Source: an uncultured Methylophaga sp. (GTDB taxonomy: Bacteria; Pseudomonadota; Gammaproteobacteria; Nitrosococcales; Methylophagaceae). From it: 60,887 nucleotides of DNA. The stretch is taken from positions 1-60,887 of the forward strand of contig CAJXKF010000010.1 of the NCBI GenBank assembly GCA_913055695.1, given 5' to 3'. How positions within the stretch are numbered: the stretch's first letter is position 1; each line of letters begins with the position of its first letter. Below the pieces are notes generated by a model. It saw nothing but the letters and a program-made list of their open reading frames with translations. It searched no databases and was not told where the DNA came from. Below are positions 8,910 through 19,700 of this stretch, in pieces. The position numbers and the translations under genes were made by a program.

Positions 8910-9893
8910 TTACAGGCCGAAAGACTGATTCAGTAGGTCGCGGTTCAGTTCACCGGCGCTAAAGCTCTTACCGGTATTGGCATTGGTGACAATGACTTTA
9001 CCGGGGCTGAATAGACTGCCGTCAATCTTGAAGAAGTCATAATCATACGATTTGAAGATCTCGGCAAATGGACGGCCATAGTCGGAAGACGTGTTACTGG
9101 GCATTTTCTCGGCCAGATCTTTGGCTTCTTCATCAGTCGCATCCACAAATAGGTGGACCTGACCACCGAACAGGATCGCATCATTGGTGCGACCCATGGC
9201 TTTCATGAAATCACCGCCCGGCGGTGCGACCGGGGTTACCCCGTAACCATCGACGATTTTTTCCAGCGGGAAGTGCAGCTCGTGCGCTTTGTGCATCGCG
9301 ACTTCCAGCACCCGGATAGCAATCTGCATGACACCGGCGAGGCTGGCGGTCGGGGTCAGAATAAAAGTCAGATTTTCTGCTTTAATGCTGCAGTTATCAG
9401 CGACTTTTTCAGCGACTTCCACCGGCGGGAAGCTGTCGACTTCCAGTACGATCACGGTCGAATCGGCTTTATCCTGGTAGCCAAATTCCTTGAACAGCTC
9501 TTCACGGGCAGCCAGTGCACGCCCGGGACCACTGCCGAGTGCAAAAAACTTGCTGTCTTCACTTTTATGCGACAGGCTCCAGCCCGCATATTGACTGCCC
9601 AGGCAGCTCAAGACCGGGGTTTTAGCGTGGACGTTGACTGACCAGGGCCAGTTCTCAAAGCCGCTGTTGGTACCCAGTGTGGCGGTGCCCAGACCACCCA
9701 TGCAGATTTCACCGATGCGACGGCCGGCTTCGAGGCCACCTTTGCAGTTGATACCGGCATCGACAATGCGGGTACCGTTTTCCAAGGTGCTAATTTCCAG
9801 ATTAAGGGCCTGTGCATCGGCGATCAATGCATCGACCAGCGGCTGGCAGGCAGCGTTAACGCTGGTCCAGTTGGCTGAGAGTTCACTGCTCAT
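8910..9893 (-). CDS. mch: Methenyltetrahydromethanopterin cyclohydrolase
   Basis: Mch interconverts 5,10-methenyl-H4MPT and formyl-H4MPT in formaldehyde oxidation to formate. The 327-residue product has the family's hallmarks: [22 protein letters not shown], a [15 protein letters not shown] segment, [28 protein letters not shown] and [21 protein letters not shown]. Length matches archaeal and methylotroph Mch. It is the first gene of the four-gene run ending in fae. It is separated from the upstream cca by 105 bp holding a possible promoter. The partner dehydrogenase and the formyltransferase/hydrolase genes are not in the window. Confidence 0.96.
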   Translation of the reverse strand: MSSELSANWTSVNAACQPLVDALIADAQALNLEISTLENGTRIVDAGINCKGGLEAGRRIGEICMGGLGTATLGTNSGFENWPWSVNVHAKTPVLSCLGSQYAGWSLSHKSEDSKFFALGSGPGRALAAREELFKEFGYQDKADSTVIVLEVDSFPPVEVAEKVADNCSIKAENLTFILTPTASLAGVMQIAIRVLEVAMHKAHELHFPLEKIVDGYGVTPVAPPGGDFMKAMGRTNDAILFGGQVHLFVDATDEEAKDLAEKMPSNTSSDYGRPFAEIFKSYDYDFFKIDGSLFSPGKVIVTNANTGKSFSAGELNRDLLNQSFGL

Positions 9894-9927
9894 GATAAGT
9901 CCTAATTTAAAGTCGAAAAATAAGCGG

Positions 9928-9933
9928 ATTATA
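9928..9933 (-). promoter_or_regulatory. Candidate -10 element upstream of mch
   Basis: On the minus strand a perfect TATAAT in the context CACGTATAATCC lies about 35 bp before the mch ATG, in the cca-mch gap. The -35 region (TTACAG at 17 bp) is poor. The match to the sequence before fae raises interest but does not prove function. Confidence 0.4.
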
Positions 9934-9998
9934 CGTGATATGGGGGCGGCCTGTAATCTTGCAAGCCTTTATCAACACAGGTTTTTCTGTTGGCGGGA

Positions 9999-11225
9999 TT
10001 AAGCCGCAGGACGATAGTCTTCGAGGGTTTGTTCGATTTTTTCAATGCGTTTACGCCGGATCGCCTCACCAATCGCGATGCCGGAGAGGCCGGCCTCGAT
10101 AAATTCGGTGGCGGAAACAGCAGCAGCGGCTTCATAACAGGCCTGGAAAGCAGCACCTTCGGGCATAGGGGCATCTTCGTAACCGGGACGGCCGCGGAAA
10201 TCAGCTTCGCCAGCCAGCAGATACTGCTGGAAACGTTCCGGCCGGCGGAAACTGTCGACACCTTCCAGCACATTCAGCACGCGCTCGGCATCGAGCTCGA
10301 ACAGCAGGTGAACATCGGTATGAAATTCGGCGACTTTAACCGCGAGATTACTGGTCTCTTTGGGGACACGTAGCCGTTCACATAAATCCCGGGTCAGCTG
10401 AATACTGGTGGCTTCATGCCCTTTATGACTGGGCAGAATATCGGCCGGTGTCTGACCTTTACCCAAGTCATGACATAGCGCCGCAAAGCGCACGGAGACA
10501 TCATCGGAAAGCCTGGCAGCCTGATCAATCACCATCATCACATGCACACCGGTATCAATTTCCGGATGCCATTTGGGATGTTGCGGCACACCAAACAGGG
10601 CATCCACTTCCGGAAACAGCACTTTTAAAGCGCCAACGTCACGTAAAGTGGTGAAAAACAGTGAAGGCTGCTCGCTTTGCAGCGCTTTGGACAGTTCCTG
10701 CCAGACCCGTTCAGGGACCAGATACTGCAGTTCGCCATCAGCGATCATGTCAGCAATCAGGTCCTTGGTCTCATCGGCGATGCTGAAGCCGAAGCGGGCC
10801 GCGAAGCGGGCGATTCTGAGCACGCGAACCGGATCTTCGACAAAGGCGGTTGAGACATGACGCAGAATGCCCTGTTTCAGATCCTGCTGGCCGTTGAAAG
10901 GGTCGATAATATGGCCGCTTTCATCTTCGGCAATCGCATTGATTGTGAGATCACGACGGCCCAGATCCTGTTCCAGCGTCACATCCGGCTCAGCATGGAA
11001 ACTGAAGCCATGGTAACCGCGGCCGGATTTACGTTCGGTGCGGGCCAGTGCATATTCTTCCTGGGTTTCGGGGTGGAGAAACACAGGGAAGTCCTTACCC
11101 ACCGGTCTGAAACCACGGGTCAGCATCTGCTGTGGATCGGCGCCGACAACAACCCAGTCACGGTCTTTAACCGGCAGTCCCAGCAGTTTGTCACGGACAC
11201 AGCCGCCTACGAGAAAGCATTGCAT
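9999..11225 (-). CDS. cca: CCA-adding enzyme (tRNA nucleotidyltransferase) with HD domain
   Basis: This enzyme adds or repairs the 3'-CCA end of tRNA. The 408-residue protein starts MQCFLVGGCVRDKLLGLPVKDRDWVVVG, the class II nucleotidyltransferase head with its GG and DxD motifs. RRDLTINAIA and the primer-binding EDPVRVLRIARFAARF follow. The C-terminal half contains the HD phosphohydrolase motif ALCHDLGKG near residue 254, as in the long gammaproteobacterial multifunctional form. slt lies 9 bp upstream on the same strand. The link to mch downstream is probably only positional. Confidence 0.96.
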   Translation of the reverse strand: MQCFLVGGCVRDKLLGLPVKDRDWVVVGADPQQMLTRGFRPVGKDFPVFLHPETQEEYALARTERKSGRGYHGFSFHAEPDVTLEQDLGRRDLTINAIAEDESGHIIDPFNGQQDLKQGILRHVSTAFVEDPVRVLRIARFAARFGFSIADETKDLIADMIADGELQYLVPERVWQELSKALQSEQPSLFFTTLRDVGALKVLFPEVDALFGVPQHPKWHPEIDTGVHVMMVIDQAARLSDDVSVRFAALCHDLGKGQTPADILPSHKGHEATSIQLTRDLCERLRVPKETSNLAVKVAEFHTDVHLLFELDAERVLNVLEGVDSFRRPERFQQYLLAGEADFRGRPGYEDAPMPEGAAFQACYEAAAAVSATEFIEAGLSGIAIGEAIRRKRIEKIEQTLEDYRPAA

Positions 11226-11234
11226 AACAACAGT

Positions 11235-13181
11235 CTAAGGTTTTTTAGGTTTGATTGCAGGCATACGTTCTGACAACGGTTTAATCGCCTGGTTTCTTTG
11301 ACTGTCAAAAATGGCGGCATAACTCATGACCGTCTGAACATAATGCCGGGTCTCGTTAAAAGGAATATTTTCTGCCCAAATCGTAGCATCAAGCTTTTCT
11401 GAGGGCAGCCAGCGGTTGACGCGGTGTGGACCGGCATTATAGGCCGCGGTGGCCAGTACCGGGTTACGCTGGTTCTCGTCCAGCATGCGTCTGAGATAGG
11501 CGCTTCCGAGCTCGATATTGCGTTCAGGATGATAGAGCTCCTCCAGCTGTTTCAGGGGCCGGTTGATAAGCTTGGAAATAAGCCGGCCGGTATCGGGCAT
11601 CAATTGCATCAGACCCAGGGCACCGGCATGAGAACGGGCTGTAGGGTTGAAGGCACTTTCCTGCCTGGCAATGGCGAGTAGCCAGGAAGGATCAAGCCCG
11701 GTATTGTGACCCGCCTGCTGCATGGCTTTATCGAAAACGACCGGAAAACGCAGATCCAGTGCATCCCAGTATTGCGCCTTGCCCAGCAGAGCAATCGTCT
11801 GGTTATGCCAGCCCCATTCATGGGTAATAGTTGCCAGCAGTTGCAACTCGGCATCGCTGCGATGCTGAGACTGATAGTAAGCCTCACGCCGAGCTTCCAG
11901 CATCATATCCTGCAGGTAAAACTCATGCAGGCGCTGCACCGCAGGCTGTTGCCGGAAATCCTTGAGAACTTCTGCCGGCACGCTGATAGGATGATGATTC
12001 ATCGCATAAGGTTTGGCGAGCTCATCGGAAGCCAGAAAAGAATAATAATCACGCTGACCCACAATGGCGGCATAGGTTTCTCTGGCGGCTTCATCCTGAC
12101 CGAGACCGGCCTGGCTGCGACCCAGCCAGTACTGCCAACGGGTTGAAGCCTGTTCGTCAATATTCATCTGCTTGATGGCTTTTATCGCCGCCCGCCAGTC
12201 CTGTTGCCAGATAGCCGCGCGCGCCTGCCATTCGCCACCGGGAATATTGCCAAAATAGATTAGTGCTCTTTCATCGCGGTTCAATGCCGCCCAGGTACCG
12301 ATAGCGCGGCGCACTTCAATCTGATCCTGTTCGCTGAACTGATAATGATCGCGCAGCTTCTGCCATTGTTCGAAAGCCTGTTCGGGGGAGCGTCGCGCCA
12401 GCCTAGTCAAGCCATGCACGATAATCTCACGGGACAGGGCTTCATCACGGGCCAGGGTGACGGAATTATCTGCCGGTGCTGAGGCGGGAAGTTGGTTTAA
12501 CAGTGAGACAGGGTTGTTGTGAATAGTTTGCCAGCGTTCCACCCAGGCAAGTTCTCTGGCTGCCTGAGGGCCGGAGCGTGCGAGATAGCTGGCAATCGAA
12601 AACTGGTTATCACGCAGAGCCAGCATCAAACGCTGATGGCGTAGCGCTTCAGTGAGCAGTCCGGCTTGTTGCCAGCGGCTGAACACCGGATCGCAGGCTT
12701 GGTGCTGGGAGTGAGGAACTAGCCACATAGCGGGGGTCAGTTCGAAGGCTTTGTCACGCTGTCCGGTGGCCAGAAGTGCCTGCAACTGATAGCACTCGCG
12801 TTCAGCAGATTGTGGCGCTTGATAAAATGCCAGATAGTCCTGCCAGCGCTGCTGTTTGGCCAGACGATCGAGCCAGAAAGCCCGTAGTCTCTCAGCATAG
12901 AAAGTATCTTTTTCCTGCTCCAGAAAACTTTTTACCTCCTGTGAAGAGACCTGTTCCAGCCGGTGGCGAAGATAAAGATATTGCAGATAACCCTGCAACG
13001 GATAACCGTCCAGCCTCTCATGAAACTGTCGGTAGAGAGAAATCTGATTGGTTTCAAGCGCTTTAAGCGCAAATTGAAAGGTCTGACGCTGTTTTTCCAG
13101 TTGTGCGTTAGTGTCTGCCAGGGCAAAAGATGGCAGCGCCAGAAAGGCAAGATAAAACCACAGTGTTTTAGTCCATCGCAT
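11235..13181 (-). CDS. slt: Soluble lytic murein transglycosylase
   Basis: This 648-residue periplasmic enzyme cleaves peptidoglycan glycans with formation of 1,6-anhydromuramic ends. It has a signal peptide (MRWTKTLWFYLAFLALPSFALA) and a long alpha-helical superhelical domain with repeated RxxYWxGRxxAGLG-like helices. The C-terminal lysozyme-like domain carries the catalytic Glu in ARQESAFNPTARSHAGALGLMQL, with AYNAGP and ETRHYV further on. Length and order match E. coli Slt70. The gene precedes cca by 9 bp. Confidence 0.95.
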   Translation of the reverse strand: MRWTKTLWFYLAFLALPSFALADTNAQLEKQRQTFQFALKALETNQISLYRQFHERLDGYPLQGYLQYLYLRHRLEQVSSQEVKSFLEQEKDTFYAERLRAFWLDRLAKQQRWQDYLAFYQAPQSAERECYQLQALLATGQRDKAFELTPAMWLVPHSQHQACDPVFSRWQQAGLLTEALRHQRLMLALRDNQFSIASYLARSGPQAARELAWVERWQTIHNNPVSLLNQLPASAPADNSVTLARDEALSREIIVHGLTRLARRSPEQAFEQWQKLRDHYQFSEQDQIEVRRAIGTWAALNRDERALIYFGNIPGGEWQARAAIWQQDWRAAIKAIKQMNIDEQASTRWQYWLGRSQAGLGQDEAARETYAAIVGQRDYYSFLASDELAKPYAMNHHPISVPAEVLKDFRQQPAVQRLHEFYLQDMMLEARREAYYQSQHRSDAELQLLATITHEWGWHNQTIALLGKAQYWDALDLRFPVVFDKAMQQAGHNTGLDPSWLLAIARQESAFNPTARSHAGALGLMQLMPDTGRLISKLINRPLKQLEELYHPERNIELGSAYLRRMLDENQRNPVLATAAYNAGPHRVNRWLPSEKLDATIWAENIPFNETRHYVQTVMSYAAIFDSQRNQAIKPLSERMPAIKPKKP

Positions 13182-13260
13182 GGCGCTATCTTAAACCATC
13201 ATGCGGGTAAAAATCAGCAGGATCTGATCACAAATTAACCGGGAAAATGTTGGGACCGGT

Positions 13261-13728
13261 TCAGCCCTGCTGATCGCGAATACTGGCCTCGATCTGATCA
13301 AGGTTTGGGATTAAGGCAACCTTGTTACTGATCTTGATCTGGCAGTGCAGATAGGGCGAATTATTATCATCATGGGTGAGGTGCAGCGCCGCCTGATTGA
13401 GGGTAATCAATTGCGGCGAGCCGGAACAGGGAATGGCAAAATAATCGATATCCGCGTCCGGGTTAATACCGTTGACAATACAAAGCTTATTGCCAGCTGA
13501 TTGGGGTTCGGCACCATCGGTCAGCAGGTTTTCCAGGTAGACCAGTGGCAGACGCTGTTGCTGCCAGTCAATAAAGCTGAGCCAGGTCGAATCACCGGCC
13601 TGTTCCTGAACCACGCCGGTGCGGGGAATCACTTCCGCAATGCTGCTGTTGGGCAGTAGCAGATAATGTCGCTGCAAGGGTATCAGCATGCAATGAATGA
13701 ACTGAGCTTGTTGTGCTTGTGCTGTCAT
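13261..13728 (-). CDS. CheW-like adaptor at the end of the pil/chp operon
   Basis: The 155-residue protein aligns with the CheW fold, for example LIPLQRHYLLLPNSSIAEVIPR at the start and WQQQRLPLVYLENLL. The later glycine-rich strands are weakly conserved. It follows chpA by 15 bp in the same direction, the place of ChpC in Pseudomonas. A ChpC-type role, linking a further receptor to the ChpA kinase, is likely but not proven. slt follows 79 bp downstream with only a weak hairpin between them. Confidence 0.72.
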   Translation of the reverse strand: MTAQAQQAQFIHCMLIPLQRHYLLLPNSSIAEVIPRTGVVQEQAGDSTWLSFIDWQQQRLPLVYLENLLTDGAEPQSAGNKLCIVNGINPDADIDYFAIPCSGSPQLITLNQAALHLTHDDNNSPYLHCQIKISNKVALIPNLDQIEASIRDQQG

Positions 13729-13743
13729 AACTGACCCTGGCTG

Positions 13744-16700
13744 TTAATTGTGCTGTCCGGGAAAACGTTGTTGTCCCAGCAGTTTTTGCATCTGGCTCAC
13801 CAACTCATCTTCCTGGTAAGGCTTACCGAGGTAGGCATTGACACCGATTTCCAATGCCCGCTCACGATGCTTCTGACCGGTACGCGAGGTAATCATGATG
13901 ATAGGAAGGTGACGGAACTGCGCGTCATTACGGACTATCGAAGCGAACTCGAAGCCGTCCATTCGCGGCATTTCCACATCAAGCAGAATAATATCCGGCT
14001 TCTGCTCATGTAGTTGAGACAGGGCATCGACACCATCACGCGCAGTCAGCACCTCAAAGCCCAGTCTCTTCAACAGATTGCCAGAAGCCTTACGCATCGT
14101 TATCGAATCATCAACAACCATCGCCACGGGGGCCTGTTCCTGGATATGTGCAAGTTCACGCTCAAGATTAATCGCATCATTACTGTCGAGGTGAATATCC
14201 CGGGCGGTGTCGATTAAAGTCGGAATATCGAGGATAAAGACCACCCGACCGTCACCCAGTATGGTGGCACCATTGACCGCGCTAATGGTGCCAAGCTGGC
14301 GACCGACAGACTTAATGACAATTTCACGGTTGCTGATAATACTGTCGACCAGAAGTGCAATGCGCAACTCGCCTGAGCGGAACAGCAGTAATGGCAACTG
14401 ATGCTTGAGGTTAGCCGGCAGAGTTAGAGGCTTGTCCAGCAGTGAGGCAAGCGGGATGAAATCATACTGCTCACCCTGAAAATTGTATTTCGGATCATGG
14501 GTGCCCAGCATCAATCTAATATCGCGCACACTGATTCGTTCACCGGCATTGACGCTGCCCAGAGGCACCGCATACTGCTCATCCTGAACTTTGACCAGTA
14601 AAGCCTGTATTACCGACAGGGTCAGGGGCAGGCGAATCGCAAACTGGGTGCCTTTGCCACGCTGTGACTGGATAGTCAGGCGACCCTTAAGGCTGCGAAT
14701 TTCGTTACTGACGACATCCATACCGACGCCGCGACCGGACAACTGGGAGATATTATCGGCAGTGCTGAATCCGGAGGTCAGAATCAACTGTATCAGCTCA
14801 TCATCCGACGGCTTGTCGTCGCTGCTGATGAGGTTGAGGTCGAGTGCTTTCTGACGCACTTTATCAACATCAATCCCTTGCCCGTCGTCATTGACAGTGA
14901 CCACCATCTCCGAGCCTTCACGCAGGATCTGCAGCTGCAGCTGACCCTGTTCGGGTTTGCCATTGGCCAGACGTACACCGGGTGACTCAATGCCGTGGGC
15001 AATGGCATTACGCAGAATATGTTCCAGCGGCGCGACCAGACGGTCCAGAATGGTCCGGTCCATTTCCAGTTCGGCGCCACGAATGCTGAAATCGGCTTTT
15101 TTACCGAGTTCGCTGGCAGTTTGTCTGACAATCCGTTCCAGCCGGGGAGAGACACCGCTGAATGGCAGCAGACGGGTCGCCATCAGACCTTCCTGCAGAT
15201 CAGCATTGAGGCGGGACTGCTGCAGCAAGATGGCGTCGGTTTCCTTGACCAGAATATCCATCGAGCGGCTAATGTCATTCAAATCGATAACACTTTCAGT
15301 CAGACCACGGGAGAGTTGCTGAATCATCGAGAAGCGGTCGAGTTCCAGCGGGTCAAAATCAGAATCCTGATTCAGCCGTTCATCTTCGTAACGGAACAGG
15401 ATTTGGGTTTCGGTTTCAATTTCCAGTTTGCGCAGCTGATCGTGCAGACGACTGACCGTTTCCTCCATCTCGCGCAGTTGCTGACGCAGCGCGGTATGCT
15501 GCTGGGTCACACGGTCACGGGAGATACTGACCTCACCGGCAAAATTGGTCAGATAATCGAGCAGATCAGCACGGACCCGGACCTGTTCTACAGGCTGGGA
15601 TGCGGATTTCACCGTCGCTATGTCCGGCTCTGGGCTGGCTGGCTGCGATTCAGCTTGCGGGACAGCGGTTACGACTTTTTCCGGCTCCGGCAATGGCCGA
15701 TCGTCTATTTCCAGATCGGTGCCTTCCGTGCGCCAGCTTATTTCTCTAATCAGTGACAGGGCGGTTTTTAATGCTTGCCTGGCCGCCAGCTGTTCCTGCA
15801 TTTCGCTGAGTTTGTCCTGACAACGCTGCAATAAATCAAAAAAGTCTTCATCAGCCGGCACTTTATGATCGCTGACGGCAATAACCAGGGTTTCAACCTG
15901 GTGCGTCAGATCGGCCATCGGCGTGATGCCGGTCAACCTGGCACCGCCTTTCAGAGTATGCAGATCACGCTGTAACTGTAGCGGGTCGACGGCACTGTCA
16001 TGTTCCAGCTGCCAGGCTTTGATAGCCTGACCACTGGAAGTCAGCAGCTCAGCGGCCTCTTCACTGAAGGCTTCCAGCAGTTCAGGGTCAACATCATCCG
16101 GGAGGATAAAGTCAGTTTCATCGACATCCATATCCGGTATTGACTGCTGGGGCGCAGACTGGCTGGCGAGATAGCTGTCAACGCGTGCGGCAAAATCAAA
16201 GTCGGCACTGTGCGCTTTGTTCTGCAGCAGGTTTTCAATATGCTGATTCAGCTGTTCATAACCCAGCTCAAGCAAATCATTAAGGCCCGGCGCTGCGGGC
16301 TGCAGTTGCTGAATCAGGCGTGACAGGGCGGCATAAACATCAGCAATGTGCTGCTGTTCAGCCTGCCTGGCAGCCTGTTCCAGGTCATACAGGGTCTGTT
16401 CAAGTGCCTGCAGATTGTCCTGATCATCAGGCTGTTGCTGCCATTGTGCTAGCTGCCGGGTGTAGGCATCGAGCAATTCATCGGTCTCTTCCAGAAAGAC
16501 CACCAGAAATTCCGGATCAATGATTGGGCTTGCAGCCGTTGCTTCAGTGGCCGGTTTGAGTTGGCTGACTGCTGCCGACAGTTCGCGGATATCCGGTTCA
16601 GGCTGATGCTCAGTAATACTCAACAAGACCTGATTCAGTTGTGCAACGATATAGCTGAGCTGTTGCATCTGCTCGCTATTCAACACCACATCCTGCGCAT

Positions 16701-19700
16701 GCAGCTGTTTCATGACCGCATCCAGCTCAGTGGCCACCAGCCCCATCGGTTTAATGCCGGCGATATTGGCGCAGCCTTTGAGAGAGTGCACGGCTCTCAA
16801 AATGGGTTTGGTAACCTGTCGAGAGAAGCTGATATCTTCCAGACCCTGACGCAGTGTGATGATGTGCTGTGCTGCTTCGGCGGCAAAAATCTGCAGCAGT
16901 TCATCGTCTTCTTCCTGGGCGACTTTATCGGCTTCCAGATGGGCATCCTGCATTGCAAGATAACGATCGACACTGGTGGCGGGATATTGCTGACGAACTT
17001 GATTTATCAGATAGCGATCCACTGTGCTAAGCGGCTTGAATACCGGCGCTTGAGGTCGGGCAGGCGTGAGTGCCGCTGCTGATTTTTCAGCTGCTTTTTG
17101 CTGACGCAGATAGCGTGCAACCCCGGTTTCCTGTTGTAGACGTTGGATATACGTTTCAACACCTGTGAGCGGTTTGGGAGCGACGTCAGCTGTTTCCGCT
17201 TCAGGAGAACCGGCCTGTTCTGCCAAGGCGTAAGGACGCTCATCCATAGCATTAAGCGGCTGTTGCGCTAGATTTTCTGGCTGCGTGGTTGAACCAGCTT
17301 TGCTTTGATGTGAGTTCTTCGCTCTAGTATAACGTTCGACCCCGGTCAGTACTTCTGTGTCTATCTGGAAAGACGTCGGTTCCGGCTGTTGATCACTGTC
17401 ATCAGCTGCAGCCCGGTAAGCAGAGACATCAAAGTCGACCAGAGAGGGATCTGTTTCTGGTTCGATAATGATAAGGTCCGCATCATCGACAAGTTCAATG
17501 GTTTCACCCGTGTCATCAGACCAGTCCAAAGTATCGCTGTTTGAGGTTTGAACTGACGCATCCTCAGGAGCGATAGGGGCAACGGACTCGGCTGACAGAC
17601 AGCGGTCGCGGAGTGAGTGCAAGGCCTCGACTTCTGAAGGGGTGCTGGTATCGGCATGTGTAAAACGAGCAATCAAAGCCGGCATAATGTGGTGCGACTC
17701 CGCCGTCAGTTGCTGTACCTGCGCAGTTTCCGGGCGGGTCCCATCAATCACATGATTGAGCACCTGCTCTACAGCCCAGGCCAGTTCACCGATAACCGTA
17801 GCACCAGCCATGCGGCCGCTGCCTTTCAGAGTGTGAAAGTGTCGACGAATTTCGCTCAATACAGCGGGATCATGATCCCTTATCCACTGGGGTATTAACT
17901 CATCGAGCTCCGCCAGTACTTCCTCGGCTTCTTCGATAAACACCTCAGCGATTTCCGGATCAATCCCTTCTGCAAATTGCCACTTGTTGGTAGGTTCCGA
18001 CTGGGCTGAAGTTGCAGCATCAACTTCGGCCTCTGCGGATTGCTGCAGTGACAGCCGGGCGCTCAAATCTTCTGGCTCTGGATCTGGCTCTGGCTCTGGC
18101 TCTGGCTCTGGCTCCGTTCCGGTTTCCAGCAGCAGGGAGGTTTCATCACTACTTAACAGAGAATCCAGTTCATCCAGCACCGGATCCTGCTTAGTCTCAG
18201 TGGCAGGCTCGATAGCGGGTATCTGTCCTTCATCGCTGGTGTCCAGCTGATCAAAACTGGCCAGCTTGTCAGCGGCATCATCCAGGTAATTGGTTTCAGC
18301 ATGACCATGTTGACGGATACCTTCCATGTAGATGTCACAGCAGGCGAGTATATCGGCGAGCCGGTTCAACTGAGCTGGAGTAAAGGCTTCGCGACTCTCA
18401 CTGTGTTGATGAATCTTGTCGACGGTGTGTTTCAGAATATCGGCCGCATCCGGATAATCAAGCATTTCCAGGCTGCCGGTAATCAGCTGTAGCTGCTGCT
18501 CTGTTTCTCCGAGTTCATCCGGATGGCGCTGAGCCTGACTCATCAGGGTCAGGGTTTCCTTGATATTGGCCATTTCCAGCAGGCATTCACTGATCACCGT
18601 TTCACGCAGTTTGTCACTGACGTCAGCCTGGGTTGAGGACTGCAGGAATTGTTCGACCTGCAACAGCGTGTCAGCCATTTCGGTCAGCATCATTTCATCA
18701 GGTCTGTGATCCTCATCGAGCAGAGCCTGAATTCTTTCCGCCTGATGATGCAGCAGATTACTGGCTTCATATTCAGCCAGTAATGCCAGGGTGTCAGTCA
18801 TGCTCTGCAGCTGCTGCAGAATCGCATCGAGCTTGTGGTTGTCAAGATCCTGATCGGGATGATAATGATCGATCTGGGTTTTTAAATCTTCCAACTGTTC
18901 AAGCAGCGCCAGATGAGCATCGCCGAGCGCGTTATCGCTCATGCCGTAGATTTTCTGCTTGTGATCAAAAAAGTGCAGATGGAAAGTGGTTTTCAGCAGG
19001 CTGACCTGCGGGCCATGACTCTGAGCATGGGCCACAAAGCGCAGTAAACGGCTGACCAGATCACTGGGAAAATGCTGTAACAGCGCGGCTTCGCTCTGTT
19101 CTGACTGGGTTTTAATCGGCATGACCAATTTCCCCAGCAGCTGTTTCACTGCGGCATCAGCTTCCAGACCCTGTTGTTCCAGGGCTTCCAGCAAAGCTTC
19201 TGATGCCCACCACAACAAGGTGATTTTTTCTTCCTGACAGGCGAGACGAAGATAATGCACCACGCCGCGCATTTTTCGCAGGCTTTCTTCATCCTGCTTG
19301 CGCAGCCAGTTCAGCAGCATGACCTGGAAGGCATGCCCCAGTTTCTGTTTTTCTATCGCGATTTCCGGCAGTTTGCGATGCGGGTTGGGCGCGATACTGT
19401 CAGGCAGAGGCTGAGTCAGCACGGGTTTGAAAAGTGATTCTTCAGTCAGGGGCTGAGCACCACGGGCCTGACGTAATTCGTTAAGGCTGTCGAGCAGGGA
19501 CAGCGGATGATCTTCAAACTCATCACTGAGCAGCTTGAGATAGTTGGGTAGCAATAGCAGTGAACGCACCAGCGCATCTTCTGCCTGGTCTCTGTGAGTG
19601 ATTTTGTTATCGCGCAGGGCCATCACCGTATGCTGCATTTCATCTGCAAGCATCGCTGCACCGCTGATGTTGACCATGTCCAGGGTGCCTTTGACCTGGT

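Noticed and set aside
13195-13225. Terminator between the CheW-like gene and slt
   Set aside because: Only a 5-bp stem (ATCAG/CTGAT) before a short T run is present, too weak to call.
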